A DNA stretch of 49,135 bases from Pelorhabdus rhamnosifermentans (GTDB lineage: Bacteria; Bacillota; Negativicutes; UMGS1260): assembly GCF_018835585.1 (NCBI RefSeq), contig NZ_JAHGVE010000029.1:1-49135 (forward strand). The letters are read 5' to 3'. Each line of letters starts with the position of its first letter. Within the stretch, counting starts at the first letter, position 1. This document shows positions 27,613 through 37,037 of the stretch, in pieces. Both the position numbers and the translations under genes were made by a program. The notes under the pieces are model-generated. The model made no database searches, had not been told where the DNA came from, and worked only from the letters and a program-made list of their open reading frames with translations.

Positions 27613-28971
27613 TTAATTCGTCAGGCTCCGAATCGGCGCCGGAATCCGACCACCTCTGGCAATAAATTTATCGCTTTTAAATGTACTCACTTTCAAAATA
27701 GGACTATACCCGAGCAAACCACCAAATTCAACTGTATCACCCACACCCTTACCAGGTACCGGAATGAGCCTAACAGCTGTTGTTTTATTATTAATCATGC
27801 CAATAGCCGCTTCATCAGCAATAATGGCTGAAAGCGTAGCAGCCGTCGTGTCGCCAGGTACAGCAATCATATCCAGCCCAACAGAACATACACACGTCAT
27901 AGCTTCCAATTTTTCAATGGATAAACTCCCGCATTCTACAGCGGCAATCATCCCCGCATCTTCACTAACTGGAATAAAGGCACCACTTAGCCCGCCCACA
28001 TAAGAAGAAGCCATGAGACCGCCCTTTTTAACGGCATCATTTAATAGAGCAAGGGCCGCTGTCGTACCAGGCGCTCCACAACTTTCCACGCCCATTTCTT
28101 CCAGAATATGTGCAACACTGTCCCCAACAGCAGGTGTAGGTGCCAAAGACAAATCAATAATACCGAATTGCGCATCAAGACGCCGTGAAGCTTCTTGTGC
28201 TACAAGCTGACCTACACGTGTAATTTTAAAGGCTGTTTTCTTAACAGTTTCAGCAACAACTCCGAAATCCTGTCCCTTAACATCCTCAAGAGCACGTTTG
28301 ACAACACCCGGACCGCTGACACCCACATTAATAGCAACCTCAGGTTCTCCAACGCCGTGAAAAGCACCCGCCATAAAGGGATTGTCTCCTGGCACGTTGC
28401 AGAAAATAACCAGCTTAGCACACCCCAAGGCATCTCTGTCTTTCGTAAGCTTCGCCGTCTCTTTAATAATTTCGCCCATTTGCTTTACACAATCCATATT
28501 AATACCTGTCTTGGTTGAAGCAAGATTCACAGAAGAACATACCCGTTCTGTCACGCGGAGTGCTTCAGGAATAGAAGCAATCAGACGCCGATCTCCTGTT
28601 GTGTAGCCTTTTTCCACAAGTGCGGAAAATCCACCAATAAAATTAACACCCACTTCTTTAGCCGCACGATCAAGAGCCTGAGCCACTGCCACATAATTAT
28701 CGGTCCGGCAACTTTCCGCCACAATGGAAATCGGCGTAACAGATATGCGCTTATGAATAATAGGAATACCGTATTCAGCTTCAATATCCTCGCCGACTTT
28801 TACAAGCTTCTCGGCCCGCTTGGTAATTTTATCATAAATGCTTTGACAAAATGTTTTCACGTCAGGCCCACAACAATCACGCAAGCTAATACCCATGGTA
28901 ATTGTCCGCACATCTAAATTATTTTCCTGAATCATTCGATTTGTCTCTAAAATATTTTGTATCGTCAGCAT
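27613..28971 (-). CDS. UPF0210 (DUF711, PFL-family) protein
   Basis: A 452-residue conserved protein of the UPF0210 family, rich in glycine and alanine, with the typical start [22 protein letters not shown]-like region and the SPAVGDSVA-type motif (here [16 protein letters not shown]). It was once linked by sequence to pyruvate-formate-lyase-like proteins, but its reaction is unknown. It lies directly downstream of a small ACT-domain gene. That pairing recurs widely in Bacillota and Archaea and suggests ligand-responsive control of the enzyme by the ACT protein. Confidence 0.9.
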   Translation of the reverse strand: MLTIQNILETNRMIQENNLDVRTITMGISLRDCCGPDVKTFCQSIYDKITKRAEKLVKVGEDIEAEYGIPIIHKRISVTPISIVAESCRTDNYVAVAQALDRAAKEVGVNFIGGFSALVEKGYTTGDRRLIASIPEALRVTERVCSSVNLASTKTGINMDCVKQMGEIIKETAKLTKDRDALGCAKLVIFCNVPGDNPFMAGAFHGVGEPEVAINVGVSGPGVVKRALEDVKGQDFGVVAETVKKTAFKITRVGQLVAQEASRRLDAQFGIIDLSLAPTPAVGDSVAHILEEMGVESCGAPGTTAALALLNDAVKKGGLMASSYVGGLSGAFIPVSEDAGMIAAVECGSLSIEKLEAMTCVCSVGLDMIAVPGDTTAATLSAIIADEAAIGMINNKTTAVRLIPVPGKGVGDTVEFGGLLGYSPILKVSTFKSDKFIARGGRIPAPIRSLTN

Positions 28972-28997
28972 CTTAGCACCCCTTATCTATCCTGTCA

Positions 28998-29267
28998 TTA
29001 AATCGTATGCATGCTTTTAAAAATATCTTCATGCTGCGTCCGAATATCAAGCCCCATAGCTTGGCCTTCCTCTTTCAGCAACTTTTGCAAATCAACAAGA
29101 TGACATTTTGCTTCAGCCATATCCACAATCATAACCATATTAAAAAATCCATCAACAATATTTTGATTGATATTTAATATATTTACATTTCTTTCTGCTA
29201 AAATGTTGCTTACCTTAGCAATAATCCCCACTTTGTCTTGACCGACAATGGTAATTACGATTTTCAT
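28998..29267 (-). CDS. ACT-domain protein (UPF0237)
   Basis: An 89-residue single ACT domain: the ITIVGQDKVGIIAKVSNILA start holds the ligand-binding DxxGI-type turn (GQDKVGI), followed by NVNILNINQNIVDGFFNMVMIVD. ACT domains bind amino acids and related small molecules. Start ATG at 29265-29267, 6 nt after GGAGGG; an open extension to 29363 is not supported. It is the first gene of the ACT-UPF0210-nth cluster. Confidence 0.9.
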   Translation of the reverse strand: MKIVITIVGQDKVGIIAKVSNILAERNVNILNINQNIVDGFFNMVMIVDMAEAKCHLVDLQKLLKEEGQAMGLDIRTQHEDIFKSMHTI

Positions 29268-29407
29268 AAAATTCCCTCCAGACGAGCTAGTAATGACCTT
29301 ATTATACGGTGTTTTAATAAAAAAAAACAGACTCATTGTAAAAATATCATTGTACTTGCACATTTGTTTTGAATTTGATAGACTTTTTTAGAAAAGAGGT
29401 GACTCGC

Positions 29408-29617
29408 ATGATCACACCTGATATGATCCAACGAATTAATGAATTGGCACACAAACAAAAAGAAACGGCTTTAAGTCCTGCTGAACAAGATGAACAGAAC
29501 AATTTACGCCGCCTCTATATTGATCAAATAAAAGCCAATGTTCGTGTTCAAATTGAAGCCTCACTCGCACAACCGGCCCAAAAAGCCAGCAAAAATTCTA
29601 CTAGCGTCATCAAATGA
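29408..29617 (+). CDS. DUF896 (YnzC-like) small protein
   Basis: A 69-residue protein matching the DUF896 pattern: IQRINELAHKQKETALSPAEQDEQ followed by LRRLYIDQIKANVR. The Bacillus relative YnzC is a helical hairpin of unknown cellular role, sometimes tied to the SOS operon. Start ATG at 29408-29410 after GAGGTGA. It stands alone on the plus strand and is followed by an intergenic stretch and a bidirectional terminator. Confidence 0.9.
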   Translation: MITPDMIQRINELAHKQKETALSPAEQDEQNNLRRLYIDQIKANVRVQIEASLAQPAQKASKNSTSVIK

Positions 29618-29665
29618 ATAAGAAAAGCCACCAGCACGTTCTTTAATATACCCAGCAGGTACAGA

Positions 29666-29708
29666 AATCGTATTACTATAAGCGGAAGTCAAGTAGAACG
29701 TTGGAGCA
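29666..29708. repeat. Diverged 43-bp repeat, copy A
   Basis: About 35 of 43 positions match 32091-32133 in the same orientation; the first 13 bases, AATCGTATTACTA, are identical. Both copies sit just before a bidirectional terminator in an intergenic gap. Confidence 0.5.
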
Positions 29709-29753
29709 CCCGCAATACGATTCCTGTGCCGTTTCAACTACTACTTTCAATAC

Positions 29754-29802
29754 AAAAAAACTGCCAAGTGAGAAAATACATTCTCAACTTGACAGTTTTT
29801 TA
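29754..29802. terminator. Bidirectional terminator between DUF896 and DUF1540 genes
   Basis: Long stem formed by AAAACTG-CAAGT-GAGAA and its complement, loop AATACA, flanked by A and T runs. It serves both converging genes. Confidence 0.85.
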
Positions 29803-29822
29803 TTGATAAATTTGGATAGCCC

Positions 29823-30209
29823 CTAATCTTCTGACCTAAATGTTTCACAATCTGTATCTGACGTTTGTGCAGCATTTATACCACTGACCTTAATTTGACT
29901 GGCTTGGCAAATATTATTGGCTGACCAGTAATGGCAGTTGTTAACAAAGCACTCCACATTCGGTGTTATTTGTGTTCCATCCATAAATGGACCGGAAACA
30001 GTTCCAACAACATTGGCATTATGCAAGGCCCCCACAACGTCGCTAATACCCTTCTTACTATGAAAGGATTTGCACTGTGTATCCTCACTATCTGTAGACT
30101 CCGCCAAAGATTCATTATTGTAAATACTGATGGACGCTGCCATACATTGTTCGCCTGACATATTATGGGTACATTCATCTACGTTACATTTGACTAATGG
30201 ATTAGCCAT
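29823..30209 (-). CDS. Tandem DUF1540 cysteine-rich protein
   Basis: A 128-residue protein made of two DUF1540 units (about residues 6-50 and 83-125). Each has the pattern C..C.....C, a small/hydrophobic ISIY or IKVS strand and a final C..F (TQCKSFHS, TDCETFRS). The cysteines probably bind a metal. In clostridia such proteins are abundant, often in sporulating cells; function is unknown. AAGGAG lies 7 nt before the ATG at 30207-30209. It is followed by the bidirectional terminator. Confidence 0.85.
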   Translation of the reverse strand: MANPLVKCNVDECTHNMSGEQCMAASISIYNNESLAESTDSEDTQCKSFHSKKGISDVVGALHNANVVGTVSGPFMDGTQITPNVECFVNNCHYWSANNICQASQIKVSGINAAQTSDTDCETFRSED

Positions 30210-30256
30210 CTTATCACTCCTTGCTTTTTTCTTAGTTTTTACTTTCCTATTCTTCT

Positions 30257-30502
30257 CTATTCAACAAAATGAATATCACTTAACGTTTCCAAGGGAACAG
30301 CCAGCCGATGATCCAAATGACAATGCTTACAGTAAAATAAATGGATACAGCAGTCATGTGCGACAACATCAAGGGCATCATAAGGACTATAGGGACCATA
30401 ATAGTCACTCACTGTACCTTGATCCGTCATTTCAGCGCCACAGGAATCACACGAAACAAAAATAGTATGGATGCCATTACACAAAGGACAAAATTTTTCC
30501 AC
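30257..30502 (-). CDS. Small zinc-ribbon-like protein of unknown function
   Basis: An 81-residue protein with cysteine pairs CPLC (5-8), CDSC (18-21) and CKHC (58-61) plus a CC at 51-52, fitting one or two zinc ribbons. I do not recognise a named family. Start GTG at 30500-30502, 7 nt after AAAGGAGG. It lies just upstream of the DUF1540 gene on the same strand, so the two may be co-transcribed, and it is divergent from the hydrogenase gene. Confidence 0.75.
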   Translation of the reverse strand: MEKFCPLCNGIHTIFVSCDSCGAEMTDQGTVSDYYGPYSPYDALDVVAHDCCIHLFYCKHCHLDHRLAVPLETLSDIHFVE

Positions 30503-30678
30503 GCTATGCCCTCCTTTAGGCCTAGCGTGACCACTTTATATAAACTTATACAAGGATAACATAGATTCGATTTTTTATAACAAAATTTATCCGTTACTAA
30601 ACAGGAAAAAAACTGCCCATATGGTAATTATATAGATAGCATGAAATCGCCACAAATATGGCAATAATGAGGTGCATT

Positions 30679-32079
30679 ATGACAACAACAGCGAAAGCTT
30701 TATCACTCAAATCTAATCTGCTCTATCAAGTAGCCAAATATGCTTGGGAAGGTACACTTTACCAAAAGAATCAAGAAATCACTGATTTGCTTCATGAAGA
30801 ATACAAAGATCACTACACACGCAAGCAAGTAGCCAATCAGATCCGCATTGCCATGGGACTTCCCCCTCACGACAGTGAGCAAATTACGGGCGAAAATGAC
30901 GAAGAAGCCCTCATGGGTCTGTCTTATGAACCCGTCTGGGTAACAGATTCCTCTATTTGTCAAAAGTGTGACAAAGAACATCGCGATTGCATTGCAGCCT
31001 GTGATGCCCATGCCATTAGCGCAGATAGTGAAGGTCATATTATCATTGATAAAGAAAAATGTTTAGGTGATGGACACTGTGTCCAGGCGTGTAACTTTGG
31101 TGCTCTAGCGGAAAATTCACAGTTTGTTCCCTTAATTAAGCTGCTCAAAGAAACAAAAGATCCTATTTACGCTTCTATTGCTCCGGCCTTTGCCGGTCAA
31201 TTCGGTGAAAATGTCACAGCGGGCAAACTAAGAAGCGCCTTAAAAAAAATTGGCTTTACAGAAGTTGTCGAGACAGCATTATATGCCGATCTTTTAACAA
31301 TGAAAGAAGCATTGGAATTTGATGAACATGTAAAGGATGAACATGATTTTTTAATTACTAGTTGCTGCTGCCCCGTATGGATTAAATTAATTGAAAATAA
31401 ATATCCCGAGCTTGTTGAAAAAATCTCCCCATCTGTCTCCCCCATGATTGCGTCAGGACGAATTATAAAAAAATTCGAACCGAATGCCAAGGTTGTTTTT
31501 ATTGGCCCTTGTATCGCTAAAAAGCAGGAGATCATGCTGCCTGAACTCAAAGGTGCCATTGATTTCGTCCTCACCTTCAAAGAACTCAACGCCATCTTTG
31601 AAGCGGCAGGCGTAAATCCAGTTGAAGAAGCGGATCATGAAAATGCACAAGCATCATGGGGCGGTCGCGTCTATGGACGCACAGGGGGAGTGAGCGGCGC
31701 TGTAGCCGCAACTGTCGAACGCCTTGTACCGAAAAAAGTACAAAAATTGCGGTCATTAAAAGTTGATGGCGTCCTGGAAATTCAAAAACTATTGGAACAG
31801 CTAAAAACATCAGGACTAAAAAATGCCAACTTTATTGAAGGCATGGCCTGCAAAGGCGGTTGTGTAGGTGGTCCCGGACGCCTGATCACGCCAGAAGCGG
31901 GAACGAATCAGGTAAACCAGTACGGCGATGCTTCAGTAGCAAAAACACCCGTCGAAAATCCAGAAGTTTATACGATCCTAGCCCGTTTTGGTCATAGTCA
32001 TACAGACACAGTCCCCCCTTTGACAGGGGAGAGCCCCATATCGCAGCTTCTCGGACGTCATCTAGGGCCAAATAAATAG
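30679..32079 (+). CDS. [FeFe] hydrogenase, monomeric group-B-like
   Basis: A 466-residue cytoplasmic hydrogenase. The H-cluster loops are variant: L1 TSCCCPVW (near 226-233), L2 GPCIAKKQE (near 275) and L3 EGMACKGGCVGGPG (near 387-400). The extra Cys in L1, GPC instead of MPC, and GPG instead of GGGQ fit the group B class (such as the third enzyme of Clostridium pasteurianum), whose physiological role is poorly known. Two N-terminal [4Fe-4S]-type motifs have odd spacing (CQKCDKEHRDCIAAC and CLGDGHCVQAC). Start ATG at 30679-30681 with GAGG 6 nt upstream; an ATG at 30658 lacks a site. No maturases are nearby. Confidence 0.9.
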   Translation: MTTTAKALSLKSNLLYQVAKYAWEGTLYQKNQEITDLLHEEYKDHYTRKQVANQIRIAMGLPPHDSEQITGENDEEALMGLSYEPVWVTDSSICQKCDKEHRDCIAACDAHAISADSEGHIIIDKEKCLGDGHCVQACNFGALAENSQFVPLIKLLKETKDPIYASIAPAFAGQFGENVTAGKLRSALKKIGFTEVVETALYADLLTMKEALEFDEHVKDEHDFLITSCCCPVWIKLIENKYPELVEKISPSVSPMIASGRIIKKFEPNAKVVFIGPCIAKKQEIMLPELKGAIDFVLTFKELNAIFEAAGVNPVEEADHENAQASWGGRVYGRTGGVSGAVAATVERLVPKKVQKLRSLKVDGVLEIQKLLEQLKTSGLKNANFIEGMACKGGCVGGPGRLITPEAGTNQVNQYGDASVAKTPVENPEVYTILARFGHSHTDTVPPLTGESPISQLLGRHLGPNK

Positions 32080-32090
32080 TTCTATCTTCT

Positions 32091-32133
32091 AATCGTATTA
32101 CTACTAGAGGAAGTCAATTACAACCGTGAAGCA
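32091..32133. repeat. Diverged 43-bp repeat, copy B
   Basis: Partner of the copy at 29666-29708, lying between the hydrogenase stop and its terminator. Confidence 0.5.
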
Positions 32134-32184
32134 AAAAAAAAGATTGAGTCCGTACCACCTTCAGGTGATGCGGACTCACTTTTT
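32133..32184. terminator. Bidirectional terminator between hydrogenase and nucleoside kinase genes
   Basis: Stem TGAGTCCG / CGGACTCA (32145-32152, 32171-32178) with an inner CACC-TTCA-GGTG hairpin, preceded by nine A and followed by five T. Confidence 0.88.
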
Positions 32185-33853
32185 AATGCTGTTTCTGTTT
32201 ATAAAAACAAGATTTTCCAATAAATTCGCGCAGAATTGAATTAGCTGGTACTTCGTCATCGCGAATCGAAACAAAATAAGACAGGAAATTGAGCAGCCGC
32301 TGCGCTTCGGCATATTCAGTTTCATCCTTCTTGATCTCACAAAGTAAAGGTTCAGCATATTTCTTAAGTACAGCAAGCTCATAAATCAGTGCCGAATTAA
32401 ACATAACATCGGCTTGCTCCTGGAAGGGAAAAATATTCTTCTCTTCGCCCCGTCTGACTGAAGGCCACATCTTCAATGACATCAAAGCACTATGACCACG
32501 AAAATTGCTATCACGCACAATACGCCGAATCGCCCGCGTATCTGTCGTTGAAATAGGATGATGCCTGTCAATAGATAATTGAGTCAGAGCACTAATGTAG
32601 ATTTTTATCTTTTGCTCACGAGCAACAGAACGCGTCAAACGTTCATTTAACCCATGAATTCCCTCGACAATCAGGGGTTGGTCCGGTTCCAAATAAAGTA
32701 CTTTGCCATTATATTCACGTTTACCAGTAATAAAATTATAAGTCGGAACAGCAACATGTTTCCCTTCTAGCAATTCCGTTAGATGATGATTAAACAACGT
32801 TAAGTCTATGGCTTCAAGCTTTTCAAAATCAGGTTTGCCTGTTTCATCTAGCGGGGTCTGATCTCTTTCAACAAAATAGTCGTCAAGTGATAAGGGAACA
32901 GGTCTAACACCATTGACTCTCAGCTGTATTCCTAGACGCTGGGCAAACGTCGTTTTTCCTGAAGAAGAAGGCCCGGCAATCAAAATCAATCGAACGAGTG
33001 TTGCGTGATCGGAAATATAATCAGCAATTTGAGCAATTTTCTTCTCCTGCAGCGCCTCAGCAACGTGAATCAAATCCATTTGCCGCCGATTTTTTATATG
33101 CTCATTCAAATCAGAAACATAACGACAATTGAGTATTTTCCCCCAATTTTCCGCTTCTAAAAAAACATCTGAAAGTTTTGGCTGTGCTTCAAAAGGCGGA
33201 ATCACCGTAGGATCTTCAGCTAATATATGCCGAATAATCACACCTGATTGCCACGGCTGGAGAGCAAATTTCTGCAAATAACCTGTATGAGGGACAAGAA
33301 TGCTCGAATCAAACTCTATCACTTTCCCACAAGAATAGGTTTGTACGGTAGCTGGATTCTTTTGCTGAAGTAATTTGACTTGTTCTTGTTTGCCCAGTTT
33401 TCCAAACAAATCAATTGCTTCATCTAAGGGATAATCTTTGCGCTGAATTAACCGCTGCTCTTGCACAATTTTCTGCATTGGACCTTCTAAACAAGTAACA
33501 TTTTTGCTAAAAAGCTCGTTTCCCTTATAAACTTCACAATATAGCCCTTTACTTAGTGAATGCTCAATGGTCACTCTGGCATTGGGAAACACTTCATTTG
33601 CAGCAACAATCAATAAAAAAGCTAAGCTGCGCCTGTAAACAGAAATCCCTGCTGACTGCTTCAAATCAACAAAAGAAACTTCGCTATCCATCCGTAATTC
33701 TCCATCTAAACTTGTCAACACATGATTAACAAAAGCTGCTACGATCGGTGCTCTATGTACTTTCTGCCATTTCCGGCTCAATTGTAATAACGATATAGGC
33801 CCTAAATACTCAGCTTGTTTACCATCGACGATTAATATAATTTTTTTATCCAT
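32183..33853 (-). CDS. Nucleoside (uridine-like) kinase with threonyl-tRNA-synthetase-like N-terminus
   Basis: A 556-residue fusion. The first 60-70 residues resemble a TGS-like fold and residues 70-230 resemble the second additional domain of threonyl-tRNA synthetase. A uridine-kinase-type P-loop domain follows, with Walker A IAGPSSSGKTTFAQRL, LSLDDYFVERDQTP and VEGIHGLNERL. The layout is a known family in thermophiles and clostridia; phosphorylation of a nucleoside is likely, with the exact substrate unknown. ATG at 33851-33853 follows GGGAG by 8 nt, and the extension to 33880 is unsupported. It ends inside the shared terminator region. Confidence 0.88.
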   Translation of the reverse strand: MDKKIILIVDGKQAEYLGPISLLQLSRKWQKVHRAPIVAAFVNHVLTSLDGELRMDSEVSFVDLKQSAGISVYRRSLAFLLIVAANEVFPNARVTIEHSLSKGLYCEVYKGNELFSKNVTCLEGPMQKIVQEQRLIQRKDYPLDEAIDLFGKLGKQEQVKLLQQKNPATVQTYSCGKVIEFDSSILVPHTGYLQKFALQPWQSGVIIRHILAEDPTVIPPFEAQPKLSDVFLEAENWGKILNCRYVSDLNEHIKNRRQMDLIHVAEALQEKKIAQIADYISDHATLVRLILIAGPSSSGKTTFAQRLGIQLRVNGVRPVPLSLDDYFVERDQTPLDETGKPDFEKLEAIDLTLFNHHLTELLEGKHVAVPTYNFITGKREYNGKVLYLEPDQPLIVEGIHGLNERLTRSVAREQKIKIYISALTQLSIDRHHPISTTDTRAIRRIVRDSNFRGHSALMSLKMWPSVRRGEEKNIFPFQEQADVMFNSALIYELAVLKKYAEPLLCEIKKDETEYAEAQRLLNFLSYFVSIRDDEVPANSILREFIGKSCFYKQKQH

Positions 33854-33998
33854 GTCTCTCTCTCCCAAATAAACTCCCAATTATTCATCACAGTTACAAA
33901 TCTATTCCTAATGAATTAAGTATAGCGAAAGTTCGAACAAATAGCCAGACCTGAATTATTTGGCTAAGCTTCAGAACAGAAAATGACTATCATGCAAT

Positions 33999-34036
33999 AA
34001 AAAAGAAGTGCGCCCTAAAGAGCTCACTTCTTTTTT
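33999..34036 (-). terminator. Terminator after the 34043-34219 gene
   Basis: AAAAAAGAAGTG / CACTTCTTTTTT, 12-bp stem with a 14-nt loop; functional on the minus strand and possibly on both. Confidence 0.85.
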
Positions 34037-34042
34037 GTTGAG

Positions 34043-34219
34043 TTATCTTAACATTTTCAAAACGCGATAAGCAATAATTGCGAGTGGTACACGGCGTACG
34101 GCAAAACGCATTCCCATCCAAAACAAGAATAGCACTCCAAAAACATGTACCAGCCAAAAACCGATTTTGGGAAATTCCAGGGCCGTATCATCAACCCAAT
34201 TATCGTTATAATATCCCAT
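34043..34219 (-). CDS. Small single-pass membrane protein
   Basis: A 58-residue protein: acidic, aromatic N-terminus (MGYYNDNWVDD), one membrane helix (about residues 20-40, IGFWLVHVFGVLFLFWMGM) and a basic C-terminus. No family is recognised. TAAGGAGG lies 8 nt before the ATG at 34217-34219, which strongly supports translation. It is the last gene after the aminotransferase and has its own terminator. Confidence 0.7.
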   Translation of the reverse strand: MGYYNDNWVDDTALEFPKIGFWLVHVFGVLFLFWMGMRFAVRRVPLAIIAYRVLKMLR

Positions 34220-34298
34220 CGATAGCGCCTCCTTAACAAAGTTCGGTGTTATCCTTACTATGCCCAAGGAAAAGTACAGCTAGTAGAGGAATATTTTA

Positions 34299-35543
34299 CT
34301 ATTCTGTTATCCGAATGGCTTGCGCCATTTTTGTCGCAAAACCAACCATTTTAGCCTTGGGAACAGCACAAACAGCCACACGAATTCCCTTGGCAAGTGG
34401 CACTGCAAAAATATAATCTTTTGCAAGCTCCGCGCAAACAGCCTCTGGATTTTTAGCAGGAATTGTCAAGAAAAATCCAGCAATATACGGTAACATATGT
34501 AATTTCGCCTCTTTGGCTTCATTCATAAATAAATCGGCTCGTTCACGGATCATCTGATAAAGAAGGGCTCTTTCCGAATCAACTTTTGCGAGTAAATTTT
34601 TATCTTCATAAATTGTAGCCAAAAGCTGCTGGACGCCACGATTAATATTTGACCATGTTGCACGCGAAGTATATTGGTTAATGTCGGCAAATTCCTGAAT
34701 GACATCTTTATCAGATGACAAACCAATCATGGCACCGACTCGCTGTCCATACATGGTATAACCTTTGGACATGCTTGTCGAAAAAACAGTCAAAATGTTT
34801 TTCGGCAAATTGCTAAACTGGCTCATAAAAGAACGCGCTGCATTTCTTTCACCAGCATAATCAATATAGGCTACATCAACAAGGAAAGTCAGACGCTTAT
34901 TCGGATCTTTTGTCAACCGTTTGGCAACATCAAGTACAGCACTCCATTCACTATCAGTCAAGCTGTAACCCGTCGGATTGTGAGCCGGGCTATTAATAAT
35001 GACAACTAAACTTTTTTGAACAGCAAGCAGATTTGCAACTTTCTTTTCGAAGGCATCCAAATTGAAATTCAGTTGTTCGTCAAATAAGGTATAGGTATCT
35101 AATTTACGCAGCATATCCTGACAAAGTACACGGTAAGGACCCCAAAACCAATCAGATGTCAGCACAGTATCACCAAGCTCAGTATAATTCCAGATAGTAT
35201 GATGAATACCGCCTGAACCACCGGAAGTAGCCACGGCTTCAACATAACCATCTGGCCGATGATCGGCAAAATTCAAATCAATAGCAGCGGTTAAAAAAGC
35301 TGGTAATCCGGCAATAGGCGCATAAGCAATAATATCGTTCATCGAAAGGCTGCGATAAACTTGCTCCACCGTTGGTAAACAGGATAATTTTTCTTCATCA
35401 TCTAATATCGCACCAATTGTTGCATTTGTGACATAGCTTTTACCTACTTCGAGAGCTGCTTTCACTGCGGCACCATTGGCACCGAATATTCTATCTGTAG
35501 CACATTTCCCTTTAGCATGACTAGCTGCAACACTGTAACCCAT
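34299..35543 (-). CDS. PLP-dependent class I/II aminotransferase (aspartate/aromatic type)
   Basis: A 414-residue fold-type I aminotransferase. The PLP lysine lies in STSMSKGYTMYG (about residue 258). The NSPAHNPTGY motif precedes it, and the substrate carboxylate site is suggested by IRVAVCAVP near the C-terminus, where the usual final arginine motif is IRV. It follows lysC by 33 nt, so a role in aspartate-family amino acid metabolism (aspartate transamination) is likely but not proven. ATG at 35541-35543 is 7 nt after AGGGGGA; an ATG at 35549 is too close to that site. Confidence 0.88.
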   Translation of the reverse strand: MGYSVAASHAKGKCATDRIFGANGAAVKAALEVGKSYVTNATIGAILDDEEKLSCLPTVEQVYRSLSMNDIIAYAPIAGLPAFLTAAIDLNFADHRPDGYVEAVATSGGSGGIHHTIWNYTELGDTVLTSDWFWGPYRVLCQDMLRKLDTYTLFDEQLNFNLDAFEKKVANLLAVQKSLVVIINSPAHNPTGYSLTDSEWSAVLDVAKRLTKDPNKRLTFLVDVAYIDYAGERNAARSFMSQFSNLPKNILTVFSTSMSKGYTMYGQRVGAMIGLSSDKDVIQEFADINQYTSRATWSNINRGVQQLLATIYEDKNLLAKVDSERALLYQMIRERADLFMNEAKEAKLHMLPYIAGFFLTIPAKNPEAVCAELAKDYIFAVPLAKGIRVAVCAVPKAKMVGFATKMAQAIRITE

Positions 35544-35581
35544 GATCATTCCCCCTAAAAATAATTAAAAAAACAACAAAA

Positions 35582-36808
35582 TTACTCTTCCTCTTTAAAA
35601 AACGCGTGATGAATAGCATTTACTGCATTCTTGACTTCAGCCTGATCAACAAGACAAGAAATGCTAATTTCTGAAGTACTAATGACACCAATATTAATAT
35701 TAGCCTTTGAAAGAGCGCCGAACATCGTTGCCGCAATACCAGGTGATCCGAGCATTCCTGCACCAACAACAGATACTTTCGCAAGGGTTTCATCAATCAC
35801 AACATTTAAGGCTCCCATTTCTTTGGCAGTAGCTTCAACAATACTTCGACACTGATTAAGCTCAGATAAACTGACGGTAAACAGAATATCAATAATATCA
35901 GTAGCATTATTACGAACACTCTGTACAATCATATCTACGTCAATGTTGTTATCAGCGAGAGCAGAAAATATTTTGTAGGCAATACCAGGCTGATCAGGTA
36001 CACCTAACACAACAACCTTTGCCACATTCGTATCATGAGTAACGCCACGAATAATAAATTCCTTTTCTTCCATTGTATATTCCTCCCTGATAATAGTGCC
36101 TTTATCCTGAGTAAATGTCGAGCGTACATGAATAGGGACGCCATATTGTTGGCCCATTTCAACAGAACGCGGCTGCATCACCCCAGCCCCTAATCTTGCC
36201 ATCTCCAGCATCTCATAATAGGTAACTTCCTGCATTTTTCGCGCTGTTTTCACGACTCTTGGATCAGCCGAATAAACGCCATCGACATCAGTAAATATTT
36301 CACATACATCAGCCTTTAGCGCACCAGCCAAAGCAACAGCCGTTGTATCCGAACCACCACGCCCCAGTGTCGTCACATCACTTGCTGTATTAATACCTTG
36401 AAAGCCAGCAACAACAACTATATTCCCCTTGTCAAGTTCTTGCTGAATCCGATTAGTATTAATACTAAGGATTTTTGCTTTACTATAAGCCGAGCTTGTG
36501 TTAATCCCCGCCTGAGGACCTGTCAATGAAATAGACGAGACACTCAGTTTCTGAAATGCCATCGCTAGTAAGGCAATCGAAACTTGCTCTCCCGTCGTAA
36601 GTAGCATATCCATTTCACGTAACGAAGGACTATCCGTCATTGCATTTGACAGTTTAATTAAATTATCTGTAGTATCCCCCATTGCAGAAACAACTACAAC
36701 AATTTTATCGTCCAGCGCTTTTTCGGCTAGAATTCGTTGGGCGACATTCATCATTTTCTCTGGTGTAGCCACAGAACTGCCACCAAATTTTTTTACAACA
36801 AGCGCCAT
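35582..36808 (-). CDS. lysC: Aspartate kinase
   Basis: A 408-residue monofunctional aspartokinase, the first step of lysine, threonine and methionine synthesis. The N-terminal kinase motif VVKKFGGSSVATPEKM is intact, TTLGRGGSDTTAVALA binds substrate, and two C-terminal ACT domains (from about residue 265, with VVLGVPDQPGIAYKIF and VVGAGMLGSPGIAATMF) give feedback control, probably by lysine and/or threonine. AAGGAGG lies 6-7 nt before the ATG at 36806-36808. It is divergent from the uracil permease gene and heads an operon with the aminotransferase. Confidence 0.96.
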   Translation of the reverse strand: MALVVKKFGGSSVATPEKMMNVAQRILAEKALDDKIVVVVSAMGDTTDNLIKLSNAMTDSPSLREMDMLLTTGEQVSIALLAMAFQKLSVSSISLTGPQAGINTSSAYSKAKILSINTNRIQQELDKGNIVVVAGFQGINTASDVTTLGRGGSDTTAVALAGALKADVCEIFTDVDGVYSADPRVVKTARKMQEVTYYEMLEMARLGAGVMQPRSVEMGQQYGVPIHVRSTFTQDKGTIIREEYTMEEKEFIIRGVTHDTNVAKVVVLGVPDQPGIAYKIFSALADNNIDVDMIVQSVRNNATDIIDILFTVSLSELNQCRSIVEATAKEMGALNVVIDETLAKVSVVGAGMLGSPGIAATMFGALSKANINIGVISTSEISISCLVDQAEVKNAVNAIHHAFFKEEE

Positions 36809-36901
36809 GTTTTACCTCCTTAAGGGGATTTCGTTACTCGCATTGCTTAACTATTCTCTGTCAAAACACAAATCCCTCCCTAGAGTGGACGAAAAAAAAT
36901 G

Positions 36902-36930
36902 TAGACAAAATACTTTATTCATGTTATTCT
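36902..36930 (+). promoter_or_regulatory. Promoter of the uracil permease leader
   Basis: TAGACA (36902-36907), 17-bp spacer, TATTCT (36925-36930), about 20 nt before the PyrR site. Confidence 0.6.
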
Positions 36931-36945
36931 ATGAAAAATAACCTT

Positions 36946-37037
36946 TAAATTAGTCCGGAGAGACTGATAAGGTACACAAACTCTGGCGATTTCGCCTTGT
37001 GTAACTCCAGCCTCTTACTCTAGTAAGAGGCTTTTTT
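36946..37037 (+). ncRNA. PyrR-controlled attenuator in the uracil permease leader
   Basis: The leader carries the PyrR-binding anti-antiterminator core AGTCCGGAGAGACTG followed by ATAAGG (36952-36972), very close to the Bacillus consensus AGUCCAGAGAGGCUG with AGAAGG. A TACACAA / TTGTGTA hairpin follows, then the terminator AGCCTCTTAC / GTAAGAGGCT with TTTTTT (37009-37037). UMP-bound PyrR would favour termination, so uracil uptake is repressed when pyrimidines are plentiful. Confidence 0.9.
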
